Origin: Franzmannia pantelleriensis
GTDB taxonomy: Bacteria > Pseudomonadota > Gammaproteobacteria > Pseudomonadales > Halomonadaceae
NCBI RefSeq assembly: GCF_900102875.1
Contig: NZ_FNGH01000009.1
Coordinates: 62,001-126,000 of the forward strand
Length of the DNA: 64,000 nucleotides
Direction of reading: 5' to 3'
The first letter of the stretch is position 1. Each line of letters starts with the position of its first letter. Both the position numbers and the translations under genes were made by a program. The notes below the pieces were generated by a model. It searched no databases and had not been told where the DNA came from. It worked only from the letters and a program-made list of their open reading frames with translations. This document shows positions 10,318-27,959 of the stretch, in pieces.

Positions 10318-10435
10318 GCGAGGGACGCCGGCGGCAGGTCGAAGATGAGGTTCGATGCCATGGATGGCATCGGTAGCGCCCAGGGATGGTTTACAGCGCC
10401 TCATCGTAGACCTGCCGACGGATCAGTCCCGAGCG
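10318..10435 (+). repeat. Structured intergenic repeat, copy A (short form)
   Basis: First of nine copies in this window. The outer stem is CGGCAGGTC/GACCTGCCG, the middle stem GATGAGG/CCTCATC and the apical stem CGATGCC/GGCATCG around ATGGAT. The constant segment GGTAGCGCCCAGGGATGG follows the apical hairpin. It lies 71 bp after mutS in sense orientation. The rest of the 406-bp mutS-fdxA gap holds no gene; 10436-10652 presumably contains the fdxA promoter. Confidence 0.85.
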
Positions 10436-10652
10436 TTACTGCAAGTTGCTGTATCGGCAATAGCCCCGAGTCCGCGGCGCTTGGGTCCGGCCAATTAGCC
10501 CAAGGCGACAGCCACCACCGCTTGCGACGTTTTAGGGGCACGACTAGAATGGTCAGATTCCCCGCCGCATCAGCATAAAAACATCGGCTCTTATAACCTT
10601 TTTACCAACCATCATCTTGGCCGAGCGACCGGCCAGAGGAAGGGAGACTGGC

Positions 10653-10976
10653 ATGACATTCGTCGTCACCGAGAACTGCATCAAGTGCAAGTACACCGAC
10701 TGTGTCGAGGTCTGCCCGGTGGACTGCTTCTATGAGGGACCCAATTTCCTGGTCATCCACCCCGACGAATGCATTGACTGCGCGCTATGCGAGCCGGAGT
10801 GCCCCGCCGAGGCGATATTTGCCGAGGATGAGCTACCGGAGGGCCAGGAAGAGTTCATCGAGCTCAACGCCGAGCTCGCCGAGGTATGGCCCAACATCGC
10901 CGAGAAGAAGGACCCGCTGCCCGACGCCGAGGAGTGGGACGGTAAGCCCGGCAAGCTGGAGCAGCTCGAGCGCTGA
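10653..10976 (+). CDS. fdxA: Seven-iron ferredoxin FdxA
   Basis: This is a small soluble electron carrier with one [3Fe-4S] and one [4Fe-4S] cluster. The 107-residue protein starts [12 protein letters not shown] after the ribosome site AAGGGAG. Cysteines at 9, 17 and 50 fit the 3Fe cluster, with Cys12 an extra residue as in the Azotobacter-type family. Cys21, Cys40, Cys43 and Cys46 fit the 4Fe cluster ([12 protein letters not shown]). The acidic C-terminal half, [20 protein letters not shown], is typical of this family and not of 2[4Fe-4S] ferredoxins. The gene is monocistronic, closed by a strong terminator. Position beside mutS and recA is also seen in Pseudomonas. Confidence 0.95.
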   Translation: MTFVVTENCIKCKYTDCVEVCPVDCFYEGPNFLVIHPDECIDCALCEPECPAEAIFAEDELPEGQEEFIELNAELAEVWPNIAEKKDPLPDAEEWDGKPGKLEQLER

Positions 10977-11014
10977 GGCTCTCGGCGCGCCATGTGTCCG
11001 TGCATCATCACCCA

Positions 11015-11052
11015 ACAAAAAACGCCGCCGGTCACTGACCGGCGGCGTTTTA
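11015..11052 (+). terminator. Strong intrinsic terminator after fdxA
   Basis: A 15-bp perfect stem (about 11019-11033 with 11037-11051, core CGCCGCCGGTC/GACCGGCGGCG) with a 3-nt loop begins about 40 bp after the fdxA stop. The stem is flanked by A4 and T4, so it can work in both directions. Confidence 0.92.
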
Positions 11053-11480
11053 CATCGTGCGTGCATGGAAAAGGCGACCCGTAGGTCGCCCGCTCCAAGC
11101 CGAATCCCTTGAGCATGTCCCTATGCCCACGTCCTAATGGTGACGTCCGTGCCGGGAGGCGGCGTCCTGCCACACCCAGCGCACCACGACTAGCATCCCG
11201 TTGCATCCTGCCGGAAAAGCACTCCCCGCTTCTCCAAATCCCGAGGTCATTGTGGCAGTTCTCGCCGGCATCTCAAGCCGGCCCTAGCGTCGCCCGCAGG
11301 ACGTCTACTCATCGCCGGAAAAACAAAAAGTCAAGAAATATCAAATGCTTAAAGAAAAAACAGGGGAAGAGATGAGCGCTTAGGGGGTAATTTCGAGCAA
11401 AGTTCGCAGGCGAAATGTACGAGATGTCTTACAAGAGATGGAGAGATTGCCTACAGAGCAACGCCGTTTGGATAGCCATA
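11053..11480. other. Gene-free stretch between fdxA and eno terminators, with an AT-rich patch
   Basis: About 430 bp without a credible gene. It contains a short palindrome GGCGACCCGTAGGTCGCC near 11075. Around 11310-11390 there is a purine-rich, low-GC patch (runs such as GGAAAAACAAAAAG and AAAGAAAAAACAGGGG) that contrasts with the GC-rich surroundings. Both flanking genes converge here and each has its own terminator, so little transcription is expected. I see no RNA gene or mobile element. Confidence 0.5.
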
Positions 11481-11512
11481 TAAAAGGCGGGGCCGATCAA
11501 CGACCCCGCCTG
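11481..11512 (-). terminator. Intrinsic terminator after eno
   Basis: On the minus strand AGGCGGGG (11504-11511) pairs with CCCCGCCT (11485-11492) and is followed by TTTATA. It begins 27 bp after the eno stop codon. Confidence 0.85.
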
Positions 11513-11538
11513 ACGTTACGCCGAACGTGCTACCCCGA

Positions 11539-12864
<1,326 letters not shown>

Positions 12865-12884
12865 CTAGGGAAACACTGCACAAA

Positions 12885-13005
12885 TGTCTGCGCGGGCGAA
12901 TTACTGCGTTGCGCGGTGCTCGAAATCCTCACCTATCCCCATAGGCTCCGGTTTCTGTGCCCCGTGCGCCTTGTGCTTCATCCCGCTCGCCGATTTATTC
13001 AGCGC
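12885..13005 (-). repeat. GGAG-hairpin-TGAG structured element, copy 1
   Basis: On the minus strand GGAG (12946-12949), a 14-nt self-complementary block CCTATGGGGATAGG (12932-12945) and TGAG (12928-12931) are flanked by ACAAGGCG upstream and TTCGAGC...CAACGC downstream. The same frame recurs at 57683-57795 with a completely different 14-nt palindrome. It lies between the kdsA stop and the eno start, in sense with kdsA. Confidence 0.6.
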
Positions 13006-13036
13006 TTCCTAGCTTGAGAGAGGGTCACGGCTCCGC

Positions 13037-15586
<2,550 letters not shown>

Positions 15587-15732
15587 TCAGAAGGCGCCGC
15601 AGGAAACCGCGCCAGGATGGGACGACAGAGTAGCAGATTCGGCGAATCGGCTCAATTTTGGCGAGGCTAACGGAGTGGCATCAATAGTCAGGTGCTGCCG
15701 GCGCCTCCTGAAGGCGAGACGCGTGACCCCAA

Positions 15733-15855
15733 GGGCGAAACCCTGGCCATTCACTGGCGGCCTACGCGTCGGGGCAAACCGGGGTCCCTCCCGCTTGCCC
15801 CTCGATCGACATCCATGTCGATCGCCGCGTGCCGCTGCGCTACTGGCCAGCGCCC
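15733..15855. other. Multibranched inverted-repeat structure between pyrG and gltD
   Basis: A roughly 120-nt region can fold as nested hairpins. The closing stem is GGGCG plus CTGGCCA (15733-15749) against TGGCCAGCGCCC (15844-15855), with one bulge. Inside are GGGGCAA/TTGCCCC (15771-15777, 15795-15801) and the perfect palindrome arm CGATCGACAT/ATGTCGATCG (15803-15824). It occupies the middle of a 522-bp gene-free gap; repeat copy B lies at the gltD end. 15566-15732 shows no gene and presumably carries the pyrG promoter. Confidence 0.55.
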
Positions 15856-15939
15856 TAGGGAAGTCACGCCGCTGCGCCTCCAGGAGGCTTGGGTCGCGGA
15901 ATTCCACGCCCAACCTAGCGGCGGCCGCCGAAGGTCAGC

Positions 15940-16050
15940 GGCGCCGGGGACAGGTCGTAGAGGGGGTTCGATGCCAGGGATGGCATCGGTAGCGTCCAGG
16001 GACGGATTCACAGCGCCCCCTCGAAGACCTGTCGCCGGAAAAGCCGCGAG
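15940..16050 (+). repeat. Structured intergenic repeat, copy B (short form)
   Basis: The outer stem is ACAGGTC/GACCTGT, the middle stem GAGGGGG/CCCCCTC and the apical stem CGATGCC/GGCATCG around AGGGAT. The constant segment reads GGTAGCGTCCAGGGACGG. It starts after the multibranched structure and ends 37 bp from the gltD stop codon, antisense to gltD. Confidence 0.85.
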
Positions 16051-16087
16051 CTACTGGCACCACTCCGGCGCCGCTCACTTTGGTGGC

Positions 16088-21991
<5,904 letters not shown>

Positions 21992-22349
21992 GGGCGTGCC
22001 TCACTGAAATCGATGTCTTGTGTCCAGAAGCGCTCAGTGCTATTATCGAATGTTTTTCTTTATTTATGACTACCGTTGAGCGGCCGTTGTCTGGCGTGAA
22101 AAAGGCCGTACAGCATAGCTAGCTACCCTGTGACACGCAATTCCCCACCTTCTCCTCAATCAGAAAAATCGCCAAAAATCGGCTAGTTAGCTCACCATTC
22201 AATAAAAAACACGTGGCAGGTCAATGACTTGTACCCTCACTCCTCCCTGCTCCTCGCCGTTAGACTTTAGTCTTGCTTTTACGCAAAAAGCCATGCGAGT
22301 TGTGCATAAGGCATGCGAATTACTGCCAGAGCGCCAAGCCGCACAGCAG
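21992..22349. other. gltB upstream region without a gene
   Basis: About 360 bp, AT-rich compared with the rest of the window. On the minus strand TTGCGT, 17 bp, TATGCT (about 22096-22136) is a possible sigma-70 promoter for gltB, with a long leader to the ATG at 21991. I see no ORF, no clear operator and no RNA gene. The far end abuts the aroB terminator. Confidence 0.4.
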
Positions 22350-22383
22350 AAAAAAACGGCGCCTGCGGTCAGCAGGCGCCGTG
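22350..22383 (-). terminator. Intrinsic terminator after aroB
   Basis: On the minus strand ACGGCGCCTGC (22372-22382) pairs perfectly with GCAGGCGCCGT (22356-22366) across a 5-nt loop, followed by TTTTTT. It closes the pilMNOPQ-aroK-aroB transcription unit 34 bp after the aroB stop. Confidence 0.93.
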
Positions 22384-22416
22384 ATCTGGATGTGGCGCAG
22401 AGCGAAGGCAGCGAAA

Positions 22417-23523
22417 TCAGCTGCGTGGATAGTCGTTCAGCAGTGCCTCCAGCAGCGCCGGCGGCGTCTCGTCATTCAAGCAGGCATCGCCCAGCCCACG
22501 CAGCAGTATCAGGCGTAGCCGGGCATCGATATTCTTCTTGTCGAGTCGCATGCGACTCAGAAAGTCGTCCTTCCCCATGGCCGCGGGCGCCGACTCGGGG
22601 AGGCCAGCGGCGGCGATGATGCGCCGAGTGCGGGCGACGTCCGCGTCTGTCAGCCACCCCAGCCGCCGCGACAGCTCGGCGGCCATCAGCATTCCCGTGC
22701 CTACCGCCTCGCCGTGCAGCCAGTTGCCGTAGCCCTGATGTGCTTCGATGGCGTGGCCGAAGGTATGGCCAAGATTGAGCAGCGCACGCACGCCTTGCTC
22801 GGTCTCGTCGGCGGCAACGATCTCGGCCTTGAGCGCACAGCTACGGCGAATCGCCTCGCGCAGCACCTCGCCATCAAGCTCGCGCAGCGCCACCATGTTG
22901 GCCTCCAGCCAGGCCAGGAAGTCGGCATCACGAATCAGGCCATACTTGATCACCTCGGCAAGCCCCGCCGAGAACTCCCGCGCCGGCAGGGTGGCCAGGG
23001 TCGCAGTATCGATCAGCACCGCACGCGGCTGCCAGAAGGCACCAATCATGTTCTTGCCCAGCGGATGATTGACGCCGGTCTTGCCGCCCACCGAGGAGTC
23101 GACCTGGGAGAGTAGCGTGGTGGGCACCTGGATGAAGGCCACACCGCGCTGATAGCTGGCGGCCGCATAGCCCACCATGTCACCAATCACGCCGCCCCCC
23201 AGCGCCACCAGGGTGCAGCGACGATTGAAGCCGGCCTCGAGCAGGGCATCCCAAATGCGGCTGACGTGATCGAGGGTCTTGGTTGCCTCGCCGTCGGGCA
23301 GCACCAGCTCGCGCACCTCCAGGTCGGCGGGCAGGCCGGCCTTGAAGCGTTCGAGGTGGTACGGCGCCACGACCTCGTTGGTCACGACCATCACCTGGCG
23401 ACCGGCCAGATGGGGCGACAGCCACTGGGGATCGCCGAGCAGATCGGCACCGATATGGATGGGGTAACTGCGCTCGCCGAGTTCGACGTTGAGCGTCACC
23501 GGCGACGTGGAAGATGTGGTCAT
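22417..23523 (-). CDS. aroB: 3-dehydroquinate synthase
   Basis: AroB cyclises DAHP, the product of AroG (encoded at 52.4 kb here), to 3-dehydroquinate using NAD as a catalytic cofactor. The 368-residue protein shows [14 protein letters not shown], the [17 protein letters not shown] segment, the NAD-binding [24 protein letters not shown] and the zinc ligands in [11 protein letters not shown] and [11 protein letters not shown]. It lies 1 bp after aroK at the end of the pil-aro operon, the standard gammaproteobacterial arrangement. Confidence 0.97.
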   Translation of the reverse strand: MTTSSTSPVTLNVELGERSYPIHIGADLLGDPQWLSPHLAGRQVMVVTNEVVAPYHLERFKAGLPADLEVRELVLPDGEATKTLDHVSRIWDALLEAGFNRRCTLVALGGGVIGDMVGYAAASYQRGVAFIQVPTTLLSQVDSSVGGKTGVNHPLGKNMIGAFWQPRAVLIDTATLATLPAREFSAGLAEVIKYGLIRDADFLAWLEANMVALRELDGEVLREAIRRSCALKAEIVAADETEQGVRALLNLGHTFGHAIEAHQGYGNWLHGEAVGTGMLMAAELSRRLGWLTDADVARTRRIIAAAGLPESAPAAMGKDDFLSRMRLDKKNIDARLRLILLRGLGDACLNDETPPALLEALLNDYPRS

Positions 23524-23524
23524 G

Positions 23525-24067
23525 TCAGGCCTTGCATTGCAGTGGATCGACGAGACGCGTCACGCGGCGCACGATTTCGCTGACGACCGAACGCGGGCCA
23601 CGGCGGTCGGTGCGCACGATGAGGTCGGCGGTGGCACGATACAGCGGATCGCGCTTGGCAAACATGCCGCGCAGGATCTCTTCGGGATTGCCGTTCTGCA
23701 GCAGCGGGCGATTGCGATCCTTGGCAGTCCGCCGCAGCTGCTGCTCGACGGTGGTATAGAGGTAGATCACCGTGCCGCGCTCGCGCAAGGCACGGCGATT
23801 ACTCTCGCGCATCACCGCGCCACCGCCGGTAGCGACCACCACGCCCTCGCGCTGGGTGAGCTCATCGACCATGGCTTCCTCGCGCTCACGGAACCCCGCC
23901 TCGCCCTCGATCTCGAAGATCCACGGGATATCGGCGCCACAGCGGCCCTGGATCTCGTGATCGCTATCGAAGAAGTCACGCGACAGCTCGGCCGCCAACA
24001 GGCGGCCGATGGTGCTCTTGCCGGCCCCCATGGGGCCGATCAGAAATAGATTGGGTAAGTCCTGCAT
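23525..24067 (-). CDS. aroK: Shikimate kinase
   Basis: AroK phosphorylates shikimate at the 3-hydroxyl using ATP. The 180-residue protein has Walker [10 protein letters not shown] at residues 11-19, the shikimate-binding DSDHEIQ and [10 protein letters not shown] segments, and the GGGAV motif in [11 protein letters not shown]. Its ATG overlaps the pilQ stop codon (TGATG) and its stop lies 1 bp from aroB, implying translational coupling along the operon. It is of the AroK rather than AroL type by position and length. Confidence 0.97.
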   Translation of the reverse strand: MQDLPNLFLIGPMGAGKSTIGRLLAAELSRDFFDSDHEIQGRCGADIPWIFEIEGEAGFREREEAMVDELTQREGVVVATGGGAVMRESNRRALRERGTVIYLYTTVEQQLRRTAKDRNRPLLQNGNPEEILRGMFAKRDPLYRATADLIVRTDRRGPRSVVSEIVRRVTRLVDPLQCKA

Positions 24068-26163
24068 CAGCGAATTGCCAGTCCGTCCTCGATGATTCTC
24101 GGGGTGATGAATACCAGCAACTCTACCTTTTCGCTCGAGTCTTGGGTATAGCGGAACAGATTGCCGATCAGCGGTAGGTCACCGAAGAACGGCGTCTTGA
24201 ACAGGCTGCGGATCTGCTCGGTGGTGAGAATCCCGCCCAGCACCACGGTTTCGCCGTTGTCGACCAGTACCTGAGTCTCGATCTGATTGGTATCGATCGC
24301 CGGTGCCCCTTCAAAACTCTGGTCGGATACGGTGTCGTTGTTGATCATCAGATCCATGATGATGCGATTATCCGGGGTGATCTGCGGGGTGACCTCGAGC
24401 GACAGCACCGCCTCCTTGAACTCGGTACTGGTCGCACCACTGGAGGTAGCCTCCTGATAGGGAATCTCGGTGCCCTGCTTGATCACCGCGGTGCGCTGAT
24501 TGGCGGTAATCACCCGCGGCTGGGAGATGGTCTGGCTCTTGCCTTCACTCTCCAGGGCGCGCAGCTCGAGGTCGAGCAGGATGTCGCCGGAGAGGTAGCC
24601 GAAGGCAAAGGTACTCAATGGGTTGGTGGCGCTCCCCATGTCCACTGCCAAGCCTCCCCGGGCACGGTTGAGCCCCTGCGGGTTGATGTTACGCCCCACG
24701 TTGTCGACGAGGTTATTCACCTCTGGAGGTGAAAGCGTATCACCTGATCTCTCACGCTCCCGAAATCCGCGGGTCGAAGAGGCGCCCCAGCGCACGCCCA
24801 GCTCACGAGTGGCACTGTCGCGGGCGATCACGATGCGCGCCTCGATCTGCACCTGGCGCACCGCGACGTCGAGCTGGTCCAGGGTGCGCAAAATGCTCTG
24901 GATCTGATCGGCAGTGTCTTGAATCAACAGGGTGTTGGTGCGCTGGTCGACGCTGACCCGGCCACGCTCGGTGAGCAGCCCGAAGCCGCCCTCGCCACGC
25001 AGCAGGGCGGCGAGGTCCGAAGCCCGGGCATAGCGAACCTGGATCATTTCGGTGGTCAGCGGGGAGAGCGTCTCCATCTGCTCGCGGGATTCGATCTCCT
25101 GGCGCTCGATATTGGCCAGCTCCGAGGCCGGCGCCACCACGATCACATTGCCCTCCTGGCGGCTGGCCAGGCCGTGACTCTTGAGCACCAGGTCAAGGGC
25201 CTGATCCCAGGGCACATCCTCGAGATTGAGGGTGACGTTACCGGTGACGCTGTCGCTGGCGACCAGATTGAGACCGGTAAAATCGGCGATGATCGCCAAC
25301 ACCGAGCGCACTTCGATGTCCTGGAAGTTGAGCGTGATACGCTCGCCGGTATAGGCAAAGCGGTCGCGTTCACGGGTCTCGCGCTCGGCCTGGGACACCG
25401 GCTGAATCTCGATCACCAGCTCGCGGCCGGTGTGGGTCGAGAGCATCGCATAGTCGCCGCTGGCTTCCAGCTCGAGGGTCACACCATCGCGCCCCGGCTG
25501 CGGACTGATGCGCCGCAGCGGCGTGCCAAAATCGGTCACGTCGAGCACCTGATCGAGCTCGGCCGGCAGCTCCACCCGGCGCAGTTCGGCGATCACGCGA
25601 CTGCCGCTCTCGCGGACCCGGGAATCGACACCCGAGCGGTCGAAGGTAACGATCAGTCGCCCGGCCCCCTCTTCGCCACGGCGAAAGTCGATCTCCTCGA
25701 TGCGCGGCTCACGGCTGACAGGCTCAGCGGCGCGTTGCGCAGCGGCCGGCTCGGCCCGGGGCATCGACGCAGGCTGAGCGCCACCGTCACCCCCGATCGA
25801 CAGCACCAGGGAATTCCCTTCCTGGCGCGTGTTGTAGGGCAGCGCACCCTCGAGGGCGAACACCAGCCGGGTACGCGACCCAGCTTCGAGAGTGGTCAAA
25901 TCACGCACCCCGGCGATCTCCAGCGACTGCCGGCTACGCTCGAGGCGACTGGCGGTGTCCATCAGGTCGATGGTCAAACGCGCCGGATCGTCGAGACGAT
26001 AGCCTCGCACCTCTGGGACGCCACCACCGAACGTCAGCACGACCTCCAGCTCGCCCCCCGCCCCCTGACGATAGCTAAGGTCGTCGAGCGTCGATGCCGC
26101 CAGCGCTGGCAGGCTCAGCAGCGCCAAGGTCAGGGCTGCAGTCAGACGCGTGATAATGCTCAT
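24067..26163 (-). CDS. pilQ: Type IV pilus secretin PilQ
   Basis: PilQ forms the outer-membrane secretin channel through which type IV pili pass. The 698-residue product starts with a signal peptide ([23 protein letters not shown]); the ATG at 26163 is preferred over a GTG at 26184 because a purine-rich GGGGAA site precedes it. AMIN domains, which bind peptidoglycan, cover roughly residues 25-130 and 160-265. The STN/N0 domain follows with [26 protein letters not shown]. The secretin N1 domain and C-terminal secretin domain contain [10 protein letters not shown] and the end [18 protein letters not shown]. It is the last pil gene before aroK. Confidence 0.96.
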   Translation of the reverse strand: MSIITRLTAALTLALLSLPALAASTLDDLSYRQGAGGELEVVLTFGGGVPEVRGYRLDDPARLTIDLMDTASRLERSRQSLEIAGVRDLTTLEAGSRTRLVFALEGALPYNTRQEGNSLVLSIGGDGGAQPASMPRAEPAAAQRAAEPVSREPRIEEIDFRRGEEGAGRLIVTFDRSGVDSRVRESGSRVIAELRRVELPAELDQVLDVTDFGTPLRRISPQPGRDGVTLELEASGDYAMLSTHTGRELVIEIQPVSQAERETRERDRFAYTGERITLNFQDIEVRSVLAIIADFTGLNLVASDSVTGNVTLNLEDVPWDQALDLVLKSHGLASRQEGNVIVVAPASELANIERQEIESREQMETLSPLTTEMIQVRYARASDLAALLRGEGGFGLLTERGRVSVDQRTNTLLIQDTADQIQSILRTLDQLDVAVRQVQIEARIVIARDSATRELGVRWGASSTRGFRERERSGDTLSPPEVNNLVDNVGRNINPQGLNRARGGLAVDMGSATNPLSTFAFGYLSGDILLDLELRALESEGKSQTISQPRVITANQRTAVIKQGTEIPYQEATSSGATSTEFKEAVLSLEVTPQITPDNRIIMDLMINNDTVSDQSFEGAPAIDTNQIETQVLVDNGETVVLGGILTTEQIRSLFKTPFFGDLPLIGNLFRYTQDSSEKVELLVFITPRIIEDGLAIR

Positions 26164-26224
26164 TGTCGTATTCCCCTGCGCCACGCCGCCTGCCCTCCCG
26201 GCTCAGCGGCTTATATTGATCGCC

Positions 26225-26743
26225 CTAGTTGGGCAGCGTCATTTCTCGCGTTCGCTCGACCCAGGCATTTCGCTCACGCACGGTCTCTACCAGCACGATC
26301 GAGGCGCTGGTGATGCTCACGATGCGGCCGTCATCGGCCCCCAGATAATTGCCGACCCGCAGCCGATGTACCTGCCCTTCCGGTGACCGTAGCAGCGCCG
26401 AAGGCTGAGCATTGACCGTCAGGGTCCCGACCAGCTCGAGCTCGCTGAGGTCGTAGCGCTCGAGGGGCTCTCGCGGGCGTTCGGGATCCGGCGCGCGCTC
26501 GCCTTCCGCCGGCGCGGCGGCACTGTCATCATCCGGGCGCCGTGCCTCGAACGGGCTGCGCGCATCGGCCTGCTCATAGCCCGGCGCACGATAGCGCGGC
26601 AGCTCGGGCAGCGGTGCCACCGTCAGTTCGCCGGGGTTGCGCTTGAGCGCCTCGAGCTCACGCTCGAGACCGGTCAGGTCAGGGTCGGCACAGCCTCCCA
26701 GCAGCAGCAGGCTCACCACCAAGGCCAGCGACGCGGTCTTCAT
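26225..26743 (-). CDS. pilP: Type IV pilus lipoprotein PilP
   Basis: PilP is an inner-membrane lipoprotein that links the PilMNO platform to the secretin PilQ. The 172-residue protein has a lipoprotein signal ending LLLLGGC with lipidated Cys18. A proline- and charge-rich linker (about 35-95) leads to the C-terminal beta domain with LSELELVGTLTVNAQPSALLRSPEGQVHRLRVGNYLG. Its ATG overlaps the pilO stop by four bases, and pilQ follows after 61 bp. Confidence 0.94.
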   Translation of the reverse strand: MKTASLALVVSLLLLGGCADPDLTGLERELEALKRNPGELTVAPLPELPRYRAPGYEQADARSPFEARRPDDDSAAAPAEGERAPDPERPREPLERYDLSELELVGTLTVNAQPSALLRSPEGQVHRLRVGNYLGADDGRIVSITSASIVLVETVRERNAWVERTREMTLPN

Positions 26744-27360
26744 GGCGCCTCCTCGGCATCGCGGCGATAGCTGTAGGTGCGCGCCAGCATCGAGAGGCGC
26801 AGCTGACTGCCGCCTTCGACCGGCTCCAGACTGAAATCATGCTGGGTCACGATGCGCGGCAGGCCTGCCACCCCGGCCAGGAAGGCCGCAATGCGGTGAT
26901 AGTCGCCCCGGACCTGAATATCGAACGGCTGCTCGACGTAGAAGTCACGCTCTTCCGGGGCTCGCAGCCGAATGAAGTCGATCGACAGCGCGTTGTCGAT
27001 CGCCGTTTCGCTGATATTGTCGATGAGCGAGGGAATCTCGGCGCCGGTGGGCAGCATCTCCAGCAGCGCCTCCAGACGCGCTTCCAACTCATCCGACTGG
27101 GCCCGCATTGCGGGCAGGTTTGCCGCCTGCACGGCCTTGCTCTGGTAGTCGCGCAACAGGCTCTGCTCGTGGCGCTCGGCCGCTGCCAGCTCCTCGGCCT
27201 TGGGCGCTGCCAGGTACCAGTGCATCCCGGCGAAGGTCAGCCCCAGCGCCAGCAGGCAGCAGATCAGCTGCAGCGACCACGGCCAGCGACCCGACTCCTT
27301 GATGTCCAGCTCACGCCACTCTAGCTCACGCAGCCGCCGCCACTCCCCCGCCAGACTCAT
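26740..27360 (-). CDS. pilO: Type IV pilus inner-membrane platform protein PilO
   Basis: PilO heterodimerises with PilN in the inner-membrane alignment complex. The 206-residue protein has one membrane segment near residues 28-50 (WSLQLICCLLALGLTFAGMHWYL), a periplasmic coiled coil and a ferredoxin-like fold, visible as FDIQVRGDYHRIAAFLAGVAGLPRIVTQHDF. The start overlaps the pilN stop (ATGA) and the end overlaps the pilP start, so pilMNOP is tightly coupled. Confidence 0.94.
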   Translation of the reverse strand: MSLAGEWRRLRELEWRELDIKESGRWPWSLQLICCLLALGLTFAGMHWYLAAPKAEELAAAERHEQSLLRDYQSKAVQAANLPAMRAQSDELEARLEALLEMLPTGAEIPSLIDNISETAIDNALSIDFIRLRAPEERDFYVEQPFDIQVRGDYHRIAAFLAGVAGLPRIVTQHDFSLEPVEGGSQLRLSMLARTYSYRRDAEEAP

Positions 27361-27959
27361 GACGACACTTCCTCGGCGTCCCGCTCCGGCACCCGCTCAT
27401 CGGCGCGCGGTTCGACGTCATCGGGCATCTGCTGATTGACGCTTAGACTGAACCGCCGGCGAGCCGCCCCATCTTCGGATTCGACTTCGGACAGCACCGG
27501 TACGTCGAGTGCACTCGCCGCCGCCAGCGCGCGCAGCTGATCGGATACCTGGCGGTTGCTGTCGGCCAGCCCCACCAGGCGCAGCGAATCGCCCTGGCGC
27601 GACAGGCGCGTGTAGTGAACACCCTCCTCCAGACTTTCAACCAGCTGATTGAAGACGTGCACGGTCTGTGGGCGCCCCACCTGCAAACGGCTGAATACGT
27701 CGATCTGATCGAGCATCTGTGCCCGCGCCTCCTCATACTCGCCGATCGAGCGGATATCCCGCTCGAGCTGCGCCGCCTGGGCCTCCACGTGAGCGTTGCG
27801 CTGCTGCTGCGCCTCGAGCCGCTGCTGATAGAAGAGGGTCATGCTGGCTCCACTGCCCAACCCGACGGCAGCCGCCAGCACCAATGCGATATGAAAGCGT
27901 CGGCTACGGCGTTCGCGCACGCGGTCACGCCACGGCAGCAGATTGATCTCGATGGTCAT
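27357..27959 (-). CDS. pilN: Type IV pilus inner-membrane platform protein PilN
   Basis: PilN anchors the cytoplasmic protein PilM to the membrane through its N-terminal peptide and pairs with PilO. The 200-residue protein starts MTIEINLLPWRDRVRERR, which holds the conserved INLLPWR motif that binds PilM. One membrane helix at about 25-45 is followed by a coiled coil and the periplasmic domain with VFNQLVESLEEGVHYTRLSRQGDSLRLVGLADSNRQVSDQLRAL. The acidic C-terminal tail is longer than usual. Four-base overlaps join it to pilM and pilO. Confidence 0.95.
   Translation of the reverse strand: MTIEINLLPWRDRVRERRSRRFHIALVLAAAVGLGSGASMTLFYQQRLEAQQQRNAHVEAQAAQLERDIRSIGEYEEARAQMLDQIDVFSRLQVGRPQTVHVFNQLVESLEEGVHYTRLSRQGDSLRLVGLADSNRQVSDQLRALAAASALDVPVLSEVESEDGAARRRFSLSVNQQMPDDVEPRADERVPERDAEEVSS

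Noticed and set aside
10318-10435. Repeats A-I as a CRISPR array or as IS copies
   Set aside because: They are scattered singly over 53 kb with no spacers, no cas genes and no transposase ORF. Their internal structure is hairpin-based.
12866-12886. GGGAAACACTGCACAAATG-like sequence as an insertion-sequence end
   Set aside because: It gives the impression of a terminal repeat, but no partner end, transposase or target duplication is visible within the window, so it is left as an unsupported hint.
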